Shown here piece by piece: positions 9,301 through 17,059 of a stretch of 64,000 nt of DNA. The notes below the pieces were generated by a model that was given only the letters and a program-made list of their open reading frames with translations, searched no databases and had not been told where the DNA came from. Every line of letters starts with the position of its first letter. Position 1 is the first letter of the stretch. The translations under genes were made by a program, and so were the position numbers. Source of the stretch: Rhodococcus oxybenzonivorans (lineage in GTDB: Bacteria > Actinomycetota > Actinomycetes > Mycobacteriales > Mycobacteriaceae); the NCBI RefSeq assembly GCF_003130705.1, contig NZ_CP021354.1, positions 2,790,001 through 2,854,000 on the forward strand, written 5' to 3'.

Positions 9301-10335
9301 GTGACCATCTTCGAATCCGTGGCTCGCAAGTTCGACCGCACCGGCGTCGACCCTGTCGTCTGGCATGCTCCCGCACCGCCCACTCCCACAGGTCTTCTCG
9401 CGCCCAACCGAGTGCTCGACGATCCCGAGCGATGGCAGTTGCCGTCCGGTGAAGGCCCGGAAGACGTTGCCGTCGATGCCGAGGGACGGGTGATCACCGG
9501 GGGCAACGACGGTCGGATCTGGCGGTTCGATATCCACGGGAAGGCTATGCCGATCGCCGACACCGGCGGGCGCCCACTCGGGATCGAGGTGCTGGACGAC
9601 GGCCGATTTCTCGTGTGTGATGCCGCGCGCGGGGTCCTGCGGGTAGATGACAGTGGGCGCGTCGAGGTGCTGGCCGAATCCGCTGTGGGGCGACCGATCC
9701 TGGCGTGCAACAACTCTGCCGTCGGCCGTGACGGGATCGTGTATTTCACCGACTCGTCGGCCCGCTTCACCATCGATGATCATCGGTACGATCTTCTCGA
9801 GCACCGGGGGACCGGCCGATTGCTCCGGTTGGACCCGAAGACGGGGGAGACCGATCTCCTCGCAGAGGGGTTGCAGTTCGCCAACGGCGTCGGATTGGCG
9901 GCAGACGAATCCTTCGTCCTGGTCGCCGAGACCGGGGCCTATCGTATTTCTCGCGTCGACCTCACGGGCCCGTCTCGGGGGAGCGTGTCGGTATGGGCGG
10001 AGAACCTCCCCGGCATTCCCGACAACATGACGTCGCACACGTCTGCCGGTCTGTTCTGGGTCGCGCTCTACAGTCCGCGCATGAGAGTGCTCGACATGCT
10101 CGCGCCGTATCCGACGTTACGGATTCTGGCAGCAAATCTGCCCGAAGCGGTGCAGCCCGCGCCGCGGCGTGCCGGCTGGGTGATCGCCCTCGACTCGAAC
10201 GGCACGATCGTGCATAGTCTGCGCGGTGGTAGAGGAAGCTACTCACCCATCACCGGCGTCCGGGAGCATGAGGGGTGGCTGTATCTGGGAAGTCTGACCG
10301 CGGACTGTGTTGCCCGCGTCCCAGCGCCGCGATGA
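9301..10335 (+). CDS. SMP-30/gluconolactonase-like or strictosidine synthase-like beta-propeller
   Basis: A six-bladed propeller protein of about 344 residues. Repeated strands such as EGPEDVAVDAEGRVITGGNDGRIWR, NSAVGRDGIVYFTDSSARF and EGLQFANGVGLAADESFVLVAETG are typical of the strictosidine synthase/SMP-30 fold. FTDSS and FANGVGL correspond to metal-site blades. The GTG at 9301 starts where family similarity starts, so the in-frame upstream part from 9271 is excluded. There is no signal peptide, so it is cytosolic. The substrate is probably a lactone or ester, unknown here. Confidence 0.75.
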   Translation: MTIFESVARKFDRTGVDPVVWHAPAPPTPTGLLAPNRVLDDPERWQLPSGEGPEDVAVDAEGRVITGGNDGRIWRFDIHGKAMPIADTGGRPLGIEVLDDGRFLVCDAARGVLRVDDSGRVEVLAESAVGRPILACNNSAVGRDGIVYFTDSSARFTIDDHRYDLLEHRGTGRLLRLDPKTGETDLLAEGLQFANGVGLAADESFVLVAETGAYRISRVDLTGPSRGSVSVWAENLPGIPDNMTSHTSAGLFWVALYSPRMRVLDMLAPYPTLRILAANLPEAVQPAPRRAGWVIALDSNGTIVHSLRGGRGSYSPITGVREHEGWLYLGSLTADCVARVPAPR

Positions 10336-10477
10336 TCGGGACGCGTCCGCACATCGACGAGTGACACGTGGCTGAGGTGGCCCACGGTCGCCTGAAGCCC
10401 GGACCCGTTGTGGAAGAGTGGCGAGAGCGTTGCGAGGAGCAGCGCGCGACACTGCGCAATCGAGGGCTGGGGAGACT

Positions 10478-11104
10478 GTGGTGGATTCGGTGGACCGGGG
10501 CATCGTGCGGTCGGACCGCATCGTGACCGTGCCCAACGTCCTCAGTGTCATCCGCTTGATCGGCGTGCCGCTGTTCGTCTATCTCTTGCTCGTCACCCAC
10601 GCCGACGGGTGGGCGCTGGCCATCCTCATGATCAGTGGATTCACCGACTGGCTCGACGGCAAGCTGGCGCGGGTACTGAATCAGTCCTCGAAGCTGGGTG
10701 CGCTCCTCGACCCCTTCGTCGACCGCCTCTACGTCGTGACCACCTTGGTGACTTTCGTGGTGCGTGGGTTCATTCCCTGGTGGGTGGCCGCCATCCTCAT
10801 CGGGCGTGACGCCGTTCTGGCGCTGACCCTGCTCATCTACCGGCGCCGCGGATTGCCCCCACCGGACGTGATCTATCTGGGTAAGGGTGCAACCTTCCTG
10901 CTCATGTTCGCGCTGCCGATGATCCTCGCCGCGCACGTCGACTGGGATTTCGCCCCGGTAGCGCAGCCTGCGGGTGCCGCTCTCCTCATCTGGGGCACAG
11001 CGTTGTACCTCTGGACCGGTCTGCTGTACATCGCCAACGCACTCGTCGTGGCACGTACCGTTCCCGTGCGAGCGCCGGGTGGCGACGACCACGAGGTCCG
11101 CTGA
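10478..11104 (+). CDS. CDP-alcohol phosphatidyltransferase, PgsA-like
   Basis: Integral membrane enzyme that transfers a phosphatidyl group from CDP-diacylglycerol to an alcohol, here probably glycerol-3-phosphate. The CDP-alcohol phosphotransferase signature is complete between residues 57 and 82: D57-x2-DG-x2-AR-x8-G-x3-D-x3-D82. Six hydrophobic spans are visible. GTG 10478 or 10481 is the likely start; the open frame reaches back to 10418 without family similarity. The gene opens a block that matches Rv1822-Rv1830 and ends ATGA, overlapping the DUF881 gene. Confidence 0.88.
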   Translation: MVDSVDRGIVRSDRIVTVPNVLSVIRLIGVPLFVYLLLVTHADGWALAILMISGFTDWLDGKLARVLNQSSKLGALLDPFVDRLYVVTTLVTFVVRGFIPWWVAAILIGRDAVLALTLLIYRRRGLPPPDVIYLGKGATFLLMFALPMILAAHVDWDFAPVAQPAGAALLIWGTALYLWTGLLYIANALVVARTVPVRAPGGDDHEVR

Positions 11105-11967
11105 TGAAACGGATCGACACCGGCGTCCGCCGAAATCCGGTGCCGTCCCTTCTCCGGTCCCTGATGAACGATCACCTGGACCCCGGCTATGAAGGCGCCG
11201 CCGAGGATCGCGAACACGGCCATGCGCGGCAGACCCGGTGGGGAAACCGGGTATGGATTTCGCTCGGTGCGCTGCTGATCGGCCTGGTGCTCGCGGTGGC
11301 GTACCGCCAGGCCACCGAACGCCTGCCGGGTACCGAACAGGTCCGGGCAGAACTGCTCGGCAAGGTACACGACGCCGAAGCCCGCGTCGGCAGTCTCGAG
11401 GACACCCGCGACGGCTTGTCCGTGCGCACGGACGACGCTCGAGCCGCAGCCTTGGCGGGTGATGCGCGTGGAGCCGCCGTCCTCGCGGAGCTGCGCGCCC
11501 TCGAGGGTGACGCGGCGGTCGAGGCCGTCCGCGGTCCAGGACTCACCGTGACACTGACCGATCCCGCGGCTCGGCCCAACCTGTCCGACTCGTCGCAGCG
11601 CTCGGTGGGGGGAAAGGCTGTGGTGCTCGACCGCGACCTCCAATCAGTCGTCAACTCGCTGTGGGCCAGCGGAGCCGAGGCCGTGGCGGTCGGTGATGTA
11701 CGGATCGGCCCTACCGTGACGATCCGGCAGGCGGGCGGCGCGATGCTCGTGGACAATCAGCCCGTGTTCTCGCCGTACGTGGTGTCTGCGATCGGACCGC
11801 AGAGGCCGATGCAGACGGGATTCGTGGTGAGCGATGCGTACTTGCGAATGTCGAGTATCGCTCAGCTGTACGGCATCGGCTTCTCGGTGGCCGAAGCGGA
11901 CGAACTCGACCTTCCTGCGGCCCCGGCCCGCGAGGTGCGCTCGGCGCAGGTGGCAGGAACTCGATGA
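11104..11967 (+). CDS. DUF881 membrane protein (Rv1823-like)
   Basis: A 287-residue protein of unknown function, found in pairs around the small basic protein in actinobacteria. It has about 45 cytosolic residues, one transmembrane helix (WISLGALLIGLVLAVAY), a coiled-coil stretch (residues 75-115), and the extracytoplasmic DUF881 domain with GPGLTVTLTDP, DLQSVVNSLWASGAEAVAVGD and SPYVVSAIG. The ATG overlaps the preceding stop. The topology suggests a role at the envelope or division apparatus, as inferred for other members; no enzymatic residues are visible. Confidence 0.85.
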   Translation: MKRIDTGVRRNPVPSLLRSLMNDHLDPGYEGAAEDREHGHARQTRWGNRVWISLGALLIGLVLAVAYRQATERLPGTEQVRAELLGKVHDAEARVGSLEDTRDGLSVRTDDARAAALAGDARGAAVLAELRALEGDAAVEAVRGPGLTVTLTDPAARPNLSDSSQRSVGGKAVVLDRDLQSVVNSLWASGAEAVAVGDVRIGPTVTIRQAGGAMLVDNQPVFSPYVVSAIGPQRPMQTGFVVSDAYLRMSSIAQLYGIGFSVAEADELDLPAAPAREVRSAQVAGTR

Positions 11968-11997
11968 GACGGCGGAGTGACCAGGAACTCGATGAGA
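11954..11997 (+). repeat. 16-bp direct repeat at the DUF881/small-basic-protein junction
   Basis: CAGGAACTCGATGAGA occurs at 11954-11969 and again at 11982-11997, a 28-bp offset. The first copy contains the end and stop of the DUF881 gene, so the second looks like a short duplication in the spacer. Confidence 0.9.
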
Positions 11998-12025
11998 GGG
12001 CTAGTGACATGGAGGCGGCGCTCGG

Positions 12026-12388
12026 ATGAAGGCAGTGCTCAAGGGTGGATCGGCGCTGTACGGCGTCCTCGCGCTGGTGGTGGGCATCGTGCTCGGAGTG
12101 GTGTTCAGCCCTCAGGTGCCCGATGCCGTGCAGCCCTACCTGCCGATCGCCGTGGTGGCGGCGCTCGACGCCGTGTTCGGCGGACTGCGTGCCTACCTGG
12201 ACGAGATCTTCGATTCGAAGGTGTTCGTCGTCTCGTTCGTGTTCAACGTTCTGGTGGCCGCGCTGATCGTGTGGCTGGGGGATCAACTGGGAGTGGGCAC
12301 CCAGTTGTCGACCGCGATCGTCGTGGTGCTCGGTATCCGGATCTTCGGCAACGCGGCGGCTCTCCGCCGTCGCCTCTTCGGAGCGTGA
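12026..12388 (+). CDS. Small basic protein (DUF1290, Rv1824-like)
   Basis: A 120-residue integral membrane protein with three or four hydrophobic helices. The segment VAALDAVFGGLRAYLDEIFDSKVFVVSFVFN is the family hallmark, and RIFGNAAALRRRLF forms a basic C-terminus. GGAGG about 10 bp upstream supports ATG 12026. It lies between the two DUF881 genes, an arrangement also seen beside divIVA/sepF-type division genes in other Gram-positives; the molecular role is unknown. Confidence 0.88.
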   Translation: MKAVLKGGSALYGVLALVVGIVLGVVFSPQVPDAVQPYLPIAVVAALDAVFGGLRAYLDEIFDSKVFVVSFVFNVLVAALIVWLGDQLGVGTQLSTAIVVVLGIRIFGNAAALRRRLFGA

Positions 12389-12395
12389 TCGGGCA

Positions 12396-13139
12396 ATGAG
12401 CGGTCACGAGGGCAGACACGAACTCCACCAGGACGAATCGGCGTCGCGCCGGTCCCACGTCGTCTTCGCCGTGCTGGCCGCACTTCTTCTCGGTGGCCTG
12501 GGAATCGCGATCGTGACTCAGGTGAAGAACACCGGCTCCGGTGACACGCTCGACTCCGCGAGCCCGGCGGACCTCTTGGTCGTGCTCGATACGCTGAACC
12601 AGCGGGAAGCGGCCCTGCGGCAGGAGATCGCTTCCCTCGAGCAGACGCTGGACACTTTACAGCGAAGTGGTAGCTCGGGTGCCGCCCTCGACGAGGCACG
12701 CGCACGCCTGACCGCGTTGTCGATCCAAGTGGGGAGCGCACCGGCCACGGGGCCCGGGGTGACGATGAGCATCACCGACCCAGGGAAAGGGGTGGGCTCC
12801 GAAGTGCTCCTCGACCTCGTGCAGGAGTTGCGGGCGGCGGGTGCCGAGGCCATCTCACTGCAAGGCACGCAGGGTGCTCCCATCCGGATCGGCGTCGACT
12901 CCTGGGTGTCGGGGTCTGCAGGCGATCTGTCGATAGACGGTCAGCGCGTGACCGCGCCGTACAGCGTTGTCGCGATCGGGGATCCACCCACCCTCGCGGC
13001 CGCGCTCAACATCCCCGGCGGGGTGGTCGACACCGTCGCGCGCAGCGGTGGACAGCTCGAGATCGAACAATCACAGCAGGTCACGATCTCCGCCTTGCGA
13101 GAGTCGAAACCTCGCCAATACGCTCAGCCCGGAAATTGA
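12396..13139 (+). CDS. DUF881 membrane protein (Rv1825-like)
   Basis: The second DUF881 protein of the pair, 247 residues. It has about 22 cytosolic residues, one helix (VVFAVLAALLLGGLGIAIV), a coiled coil around LNQREAALRQEIASLEQTLDTLQ, then the DUF881 core with GPGVTMSITDPGKG, LVQELRAAGAEAISL and APYSVVAIGDP. It starts 8 bp after the small basic protein gene and is followed 43 bp later by gcvH. It shares the fold but only modest identity with its partner at 11104, so the two probably form a heteromer (inference). Confidence 0.86.
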   Translation: MSGHEGRHELHQDESASRRSHVVFAVLAALLLGGLGIAIVTQVKNTGSGDTLDSASPADLLVVLDTLNQREAALRQEIASLEQTLDTLQRSGSSGAALDEARARLTALSIQVGSAPATGPGVTMSITDPGKGVGSEVLLDLVQELRAAGAEAISLQGTQGAPIRIGVDSWVSGSAGDLSIDGQRVTAPYSVVAIGDPPTLAAALNIPGGVVDTVARSGGQLEIEQSQQVTISALRESKPRQYAQPGN

Positions 13140-13181
13140 TCTTCGCATCCGCCCGCGGATTGCCATCGAAAGGACGCCACT

Positions 13182-13586
13182 GTGAGTGAGCTCGAAATTC
13201 CCGCCGATCGTCGGTACACAGCCGAACACGAGTGGGTCGAGCGGACCGGAGCCACGACGGTACGGATCGGCATCACCGATTTCGCGCAGTCCCAGCTCGG
13301 TGACGTGGTGTTCGTTCAGCTGCCCGCTGTCGACGACGAGGTGACTGCGGGCGAATCGCTCGGCGAAGTGGAATCCACCAAGAGTGTGTCCGACATCTTC
13401 GCGCCCCTCACGGCGAAAGTCGTTGCCGCAAATGCTGATCTGGACGGCAACCCGGAACTCGTGAACTCGGCGCCGTACGCGCAGGGCTGGCTCGTCGATC
13501 TCGGGGTCGACGACGAGGCGACGCTCGACGCCGCCCTCGCGGAGATGTTGGATGCGGCAGCCTATGCGGACATCACCGCAGGCTGA
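13182..13586 (+). CDS. gcvH: Glycine cleavage system H protein
   Basis: Lipoyl carrier that shuttles the aminomethyl group between GcvP, GcvT and the lipoamide dehydrogenase. It has 134 residues, the usual size. YTAEHEWVE near the N-terminus is typical. The lipoylated Lys is K67 in GEVESTKSVSDIFAP. NPELVNSAPYAQGWLVDL ends the domain. The start is GTG 13182. It lies 3.4 kb upstream of gcvP with garA and regulators between, as in mycobacteria; no gcvT is in the window. Confidence 0.97.
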   Translation: MSELEIPADRRYTAEHEWVERTGATTVRIGITDFAQSQLGDVVFVQLPAVDDEVTAGESLGEVESTKSVSDIFAPLTAKVVAANADLDGNPELVNSAPYAQGWLVDLGVDDEATLDAALAEMLDAAAYADITAG

Positions 13587-13900
13587 TCTCGGCGGGCCGA
13601 GGAAGCGGCGTTCCGCCGCCTCCGGGAACGCGGCGGCCCGCGTCTCGGTCACGACGGGTCGTTCCGGCGGCGTATTACCGGTTCGTAATGTGCTGGCGGC
13701 CTGTCTTACTACACGCACCGGCGCGCGCAGGGTACGGTCGAGGTGAACGCATGTGCCGTGTCGGGGCGCAGGTCCGTAGTTTGACTGTGGTTGTGGCAGT
13801 GCACGGAAGATAATGTGCACGAATATCGAATTATGTAGAACCGAGTGGCATTGCGTAGTCCAGCGAATCTTGCTGGATGATCGAACTAGGAGGAGAAACG
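13587..13900. other. 314-bp spacer between gcvH and garA
   Basis: Non-coding. A G+C-rich inverted repeat near 13605-13645 (GCGTTCC against GGAACGC) may end the gcvH transcript. The second half is more A+T-rich, including TTGACT at about 13781 and GATAAT at about 13808; their spacing (22 bp) is too long for a standard promoter, so the garA promoter is not resolved. AGGAGGAG at 13888-13895 is the garA ribosome binding site. Confidence 0.5.
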
Positions 13901-14401
13901 GTGAGCGAGAACGGCAATGACGCGGTTTATGGGGAGTCCCCGGCGGAAACGACGTCGGTCTTCCGCGCGGACTTCCTCAACGAGCTCGACACCTCCTCGG
14001 CAACCCAGGCGCCGGAGGCTCCGGTGTCGGGTGTGGAGGGACTGCCAGCAGGTTCCGCTCTGCTCGTCGTCAAGCGCGGACCCAACGCGGGTTCACGCTT
14101 CCTGCTCGACCAGCCGACGACCTCTGCGGGGCGCCATCCCGACAGCGACATCTTCCTCGACGACGTGACGGTCAGCCGTCGTCATGCGGAGTTCCGCCAG
14201 GAGGACGACGAATTCCAGGTCGTCGACGTGGGAAGCCTCAACGGCACGTACGTCAACCGGGAACCGGTCGACTCCGCGGTGCTGGCCAATGGTGACGAGG
14301 TCCAGATCGGGAAGTTCCGACTGGTGTTCCTGACGGGTCCGCGTACCACCGCGGGTGGTTCGCAGATCGGTGAGACGTCAGCTGGTGCGGGTAGCCAATG
14401 A
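13901..14401 (+). CDS. garA: FHA-domain metabolic regulator GarA
   Basis: Cytosolic FHA protein that, unphosphorylated, binds and controls 2-oxoglutarate dehydrogenase/decarboxylase and glutamate dehydrogenase. Phosphorylation of an N-terminal Thr by PknB or PknG closes it on its own FHA domain. It has 166 residues from GTG 13901, chosen because AGGAGGAG sits 5 bp upstream; the open frame from ATG 13877 would run through that site. The phospho-acceptor motif ETTSVFRADF lies at about residues 17-26. The FHA domain shows GSRFLLDQPTTSAGRHPDSDIFLDD, VSRRHAEF and SLNGTYVNR. The stop overlaps the next gene (ATGA). Confidence 0.95.
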   Translation: MSENGNDAVYGESPAETTSVFRADFLNELDTSSATQAPEAPVSGVEGLPAGSALLVVKRGPNAGSRFLLDQPTTSAGRHPDSDIFLDDVTVSRRHAEFRQEDDEFQVVDVGSLNGTYVNREPVDSAVLANGDEVQIGKFRLVFLTGPRTTAGGSQIGETSAGAGSQ

Positions 14402-15138
14402 CCGCGGTGCGGCAGCAGCAGGCGCAATCGGGAATGTCGATCGGCTCGGTGCTGGATCGACTGCGGCCCGATTTCCCTGATGTGACGATCTCGAAGATCC
14501 GATTCCTCGAAGCCGAGGGTCTCATCAGCCCCCAGCGGACTCCGTCGGGTTATCGGCGCTTCTCGATCGCCGACTGCGAACGTCTGCGCTACGTCCTCAC
14601 TGCGCAACGAGACCAGTATCTGCCGCTGAAGGTCATCAAAGAGCAGCTCGAGGCCATCGACAGAGGTGTGGCCACGGTCGGTGCCGGCGACTCGTCGCCG
14701 CGCCGGCCGCGGGCGCTCACCGTCGCTCCGGGTGAGGTGTCACCCGAGGAGTTTCTCACCGATCGGGAAGTCCGGATCAGCCGCGACGACCTCATGTCCC
14801 GGGCAGGCATCGACGAGAAATTCCTCGTGGAACTCACCCGAGGAGGTCTCGTCGTGCCCGGCCCGGCCGGCTTCTTCGACGAGGATGCCGTGACGCTTGC
14901 ACGCACAGCGCGGGCGATGTCCGAGTTCGGCCTCGAAGTGCGGCACCTGCGGGCATTCAAGCTCGCCGCCGACCGTGAGGCGGGGCTGGTGGCCCAGATA
15001 GCCGGGCCGGTGGCCAAGGGACGTGACGCGGGTGCCCGCGACCGCGCCGAGGAAATGGTGCGGGAACTGGCGGCGTTGTCGCTGACTCTGCATACGTGTC
15101 TGGTGAAGTCTGCTGTGCGCGGTGCCCTGGACCGGTAA
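14398..15138 (+). CDS. MerR-family regulator (Rv1828-like)
   Basis: A 246-residue DNA-binding protein. The MerR winged helix at residues 10-80 has the FPDVTISKIRFLEAEGLISPQRT and SGYRRFSIADCERLRYVL stretches. A long second half (EEFLTDREVRISRDDL onward) includes a helical dimerisation region and no Cys-based metal site, so it is not a classical metal sensor. Overlap with garA by 4 bp suggests co-expression. The effector is unknown. Confidence 0.87.
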   Translation: MTAVRQQQAQSGMSIGSVLDRLRPDFPDVTISKIRFLEAEGLISPQRTPSGYRRFSIADCERLRYVLTAQRDQYLPLKVIKEQLEAIDRGVATVGAGDSSPRRPRALTVAPGEVSPEEFLTDREVRISRDDLMSRAGIDEKFLVELTRGGLVVPGPAGFFDEDAVTLARTARAMSEFGLEVRHLRAFKLAADREAGLVAQIAGPVAKGRDAGARDRAEEMVRELAALSLTLHTCLVKSAVRGALDR

Positions 15139-15203
15139 GTCGTTGCCAGGCACGCCTCTGACGGGGAACTTCTCAACGACGCTGCGCTCGAACGGTTGTA
15201 CGG

Positions 15204-15231
15204 TCGACAGCGGACACGAATCGAATAGAAT
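15204..15231 (+). promoter_or_regulatory. Candidate sigma-A-type promoter ahead of the DUF151 gene
   Basis: TCGACA (15204-15209) and TAGAAT (15226-15231) are spaced by 16 bp and match the housekeeping -35 and -10 hexamers at 5 of 6 and 5 of 6 positions. They lie 54 bp upstream of the DUF151 start. Confidence 0.5.
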
Positions 15232-15285
15232 CCTGGTAGGCACGGTGTGCCGCGTATGGACCATTGCAGGGTGGAGGCAGACGCG

Positions 15286-15759
15286 ATGAGCGAAATGCAC
15301 GTGATCGGAGTTCGTGTCGAGCAGCCTCAGAGCCAGCCTGTTCTGCTGCTGCGCGAAACTGACGGCGACCGTTACCTCCCCATTTGGATCGGGCAGACCG
15401 AGGCCACCGCAATCGCACTCGAACAACAGGGTGTCGAGCCTGCGCGGCCTCTCACACATGATCTGATCAAGAATCTGATCGAGGCCCTCGGCCGCACCCT
15501 CAAAGAAGTGCGCATCGTCGAACTCCGCGAAGGCACGTTCTACGCCGATCTCGTGTTCGATCAGAACACTCGTGTCTCCGCCCGGCCCTCCGACTCGATC
15601 GCCATCGCGTTGCGTATCGGAGTCCCCATTTTCGCCGAGGAGTCGGTTCTGTCGGAGGCGGGACTCGTCATGCCGGACGAGCGTGAAGACGAGGTCGAGA
15701 AGTTCAAAGAGTTCCTCGAATCCGTCTCGCCGGACGACTTCAAGGCCACCGACGGCTAG
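15286..15759 (+). CDS. DUF151 bifunctional nuclease-like protein (Rv1829-like)
   Basis: A 157-residue protein of the bifunctional nuclease (BFN/DUF151) family. The family signature is clear: LLLRETDGDRYLPIWIGQTEATAIALEQQG, then THDLIKNLIEALG, FYADLVFDQN and RPSDSIAIALRIGVPIF. Members are usually DNase/RNase-like single-domain proteins, but the activity of the actinobacterial ones is not settled. ATG 15286 is chosen because GGAGG ends 8 bp upstream; the open frame extends to 15247. The C-terminal 20 residues are acidic. Confidence 0.88.
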   Translation: MSEMHVIGVRVEQPQSQPVLLLRETDGDRYLPIWIGQTEATAIALEQQGVEPARPLTHDLIKNLIEALGRTLKEVRIVELREGTFYADLVFDQNTRVSARPSDSIAIALRIGVPIFAEESVLSEAGLVMPDEREDEVEKFKEFLESVSPDDFKATDG

Positions 15760-16030
15760 GGTTCCTGTTTGCCCAGTAACGGTTGAGGTTCTTCCGGCGC
15801 GTTGCGTTGACCCTGACTGCTCGGAGTCATAGCGTTCGGTGCAGTGATTTTCTGCCTTGCAGATTCGATCGGGCGTACGCTGAGTAGGTTCAGGGTATGG
15901 ATGTGCTCGGTGTCACTGGTGGCGACTACGCCGCCCGAGTGCTGTGGTGCATGCGCCGCGGCTACTGGCGACGCGTGTCACAGGCGCACTGATCGTCGGG
16001 TTCAGTGCAACATGCGAGAGGGAGTAGTCA

Positions 16031-16651
16031 GTGGGAGATCGGCCGCAGGAGAATCCGCTGAATCTTGCGCCCGGCGACAACGTTGCCGAGCCAGAGTTCA
16101 GCTCCGAAGAGATCCAGCCGGGCCTCTTCCCCGACGATTCCGTGCCTGACGACCTCGTCGGATACCGCGTCCCCATCGCCTGCCAGATCGCCGGAATTAC
16201 CTACCGGCAGCTCGACTACTGGGCGCGGACGTCACTGGTGGTGCCGTCCATCCGTGGGGCGGCCGGCTCGGGGAGCCAGCGCCTGTACTCGTTCAAAGAC
16301 ATCCTCGTTCTCAAGATCGTCAAGCGCCTGCTCGATACCGGAATATCCTTGCAGAACATTCGTGTGGCCGTCGACCATCTGCGTAAGCGTGGGGTGCGCG
16401 ACTTGGCCAAGATCACACTTTTCTCCGACGGCACCACTGTCTACGAGTGCACGTCCGCGGAAGAGGTTGTCGATTTATTGCAGGGTGGCCAGGGCGTGTT
16501 CGGTATCGCCGTGAGCGGTGCCATGCGTGAGCTCACTGGCACCATCGCAGACTTCCCGGCGGAGCGTGCCGATGGCGGCGCACTCGAGCAGAGTCCCGAA
16601 GACGAACTGGCGTCCCGGCGGAAGACTCGCGCAAGTCGTAAGACGGGCTAA
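16031..16651 (+). CDS. MerR-family regulator (Rv1830-like)
   Basis: A 206-residue MerR protein. After about 45 acidic residues (LNLAPGDNVAEPEFSSEEIQ) comes VPIACQIAGITYRQLDYWARTSLV, the helix-turn-helix, with RLYSFKDILVLKIVKRLLDTGISLQNIR as the wing and second helix pair. It lacks an effector domain with Cys or His clusters. Start GTG 16031 follows GGGAG. The downstream 400 bp hold the glycine riboswitch, so gcvP is separately controlled. Confidence 0.86.
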   Translation: MGDRPQENPLNLAPGDNVAEPEFSSEEIQPGLFPDDSVPDDLVGYRVPIACQIAGITYRQLDYWARTSLVVPSIRGAAGSGSQRLYSFKDILVLKIVKRLLDTGISLQNIRVAVDHLRKRGVRDLAKITLFSDGTTVYECTSAEEVVDLLQGGQGVFGIAVSGAMRELTGTIADFPAERADGGALEQSPEDELASRRKTRASRKTG

Positions 16652-16769
16652 GTTCTCGTCGGGCAGACAAGGTGCCGGTGACGCCCGGCCTGTGTTCCGC
16701 CGCACAAATGCGGGACATGGGCGTGCGTGAACTGGTCGCCGGTGACATAGACTGACGGTGCGTCGACGC

Positions 16770-17008
16770 CGTGCGGGAGAGTTCCGGGTACTGCATGCAC
16801 AGAAAATCGTGTGTGAAGGACCCGGACGCCGAAGGAGCAGCACCTCCCCGTCAATCTCTCAGGCACACAGGACCGTGCGGGCTCCGACGTCTCTGGAAAG
16901 CGGTGGGAGCACCCACCCGCCCACGGGGAAAGGGCCCGTCCACTGCTGGACGCCGGTACCGAATCTCTCAGGCGCTCGAACGCGAGCAGGCGACAGAGGG
17001 GGAGGGAC
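16770..17008 (+). ncRNA. Tandem glycine riboswitch upstream of gcvP
   Basis: Two consecutive gcvT-type aptamers are recognisable by their conserved strings. Aptamer 1: GCGGGAGAG near 16773, CGCCGAAGGAGCA near 16830, AATCTCTCAGGCACACAGGAC near 16852. Aptamer 2: CTCTGGAAAGC near 16891, CGCCGGTACCGAATCTCTCAG near 16951, GGCGACAGAGGGGGA ending near 17003. The short linker between them is typical of the tandem class. Glycine binding would turn on gcvP. The stretch 17009-17055 should contain the expression platform; GGGACGC and GGGTCC segments there could pair, but I cannot fix the switch mode. Confidence 0.93.
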
Positions 17009-17059
17009 GCACCGCTGCGCGGGGCGGGTCCTGGTCCTCCGAACTGCTTGGGAGTTGTC

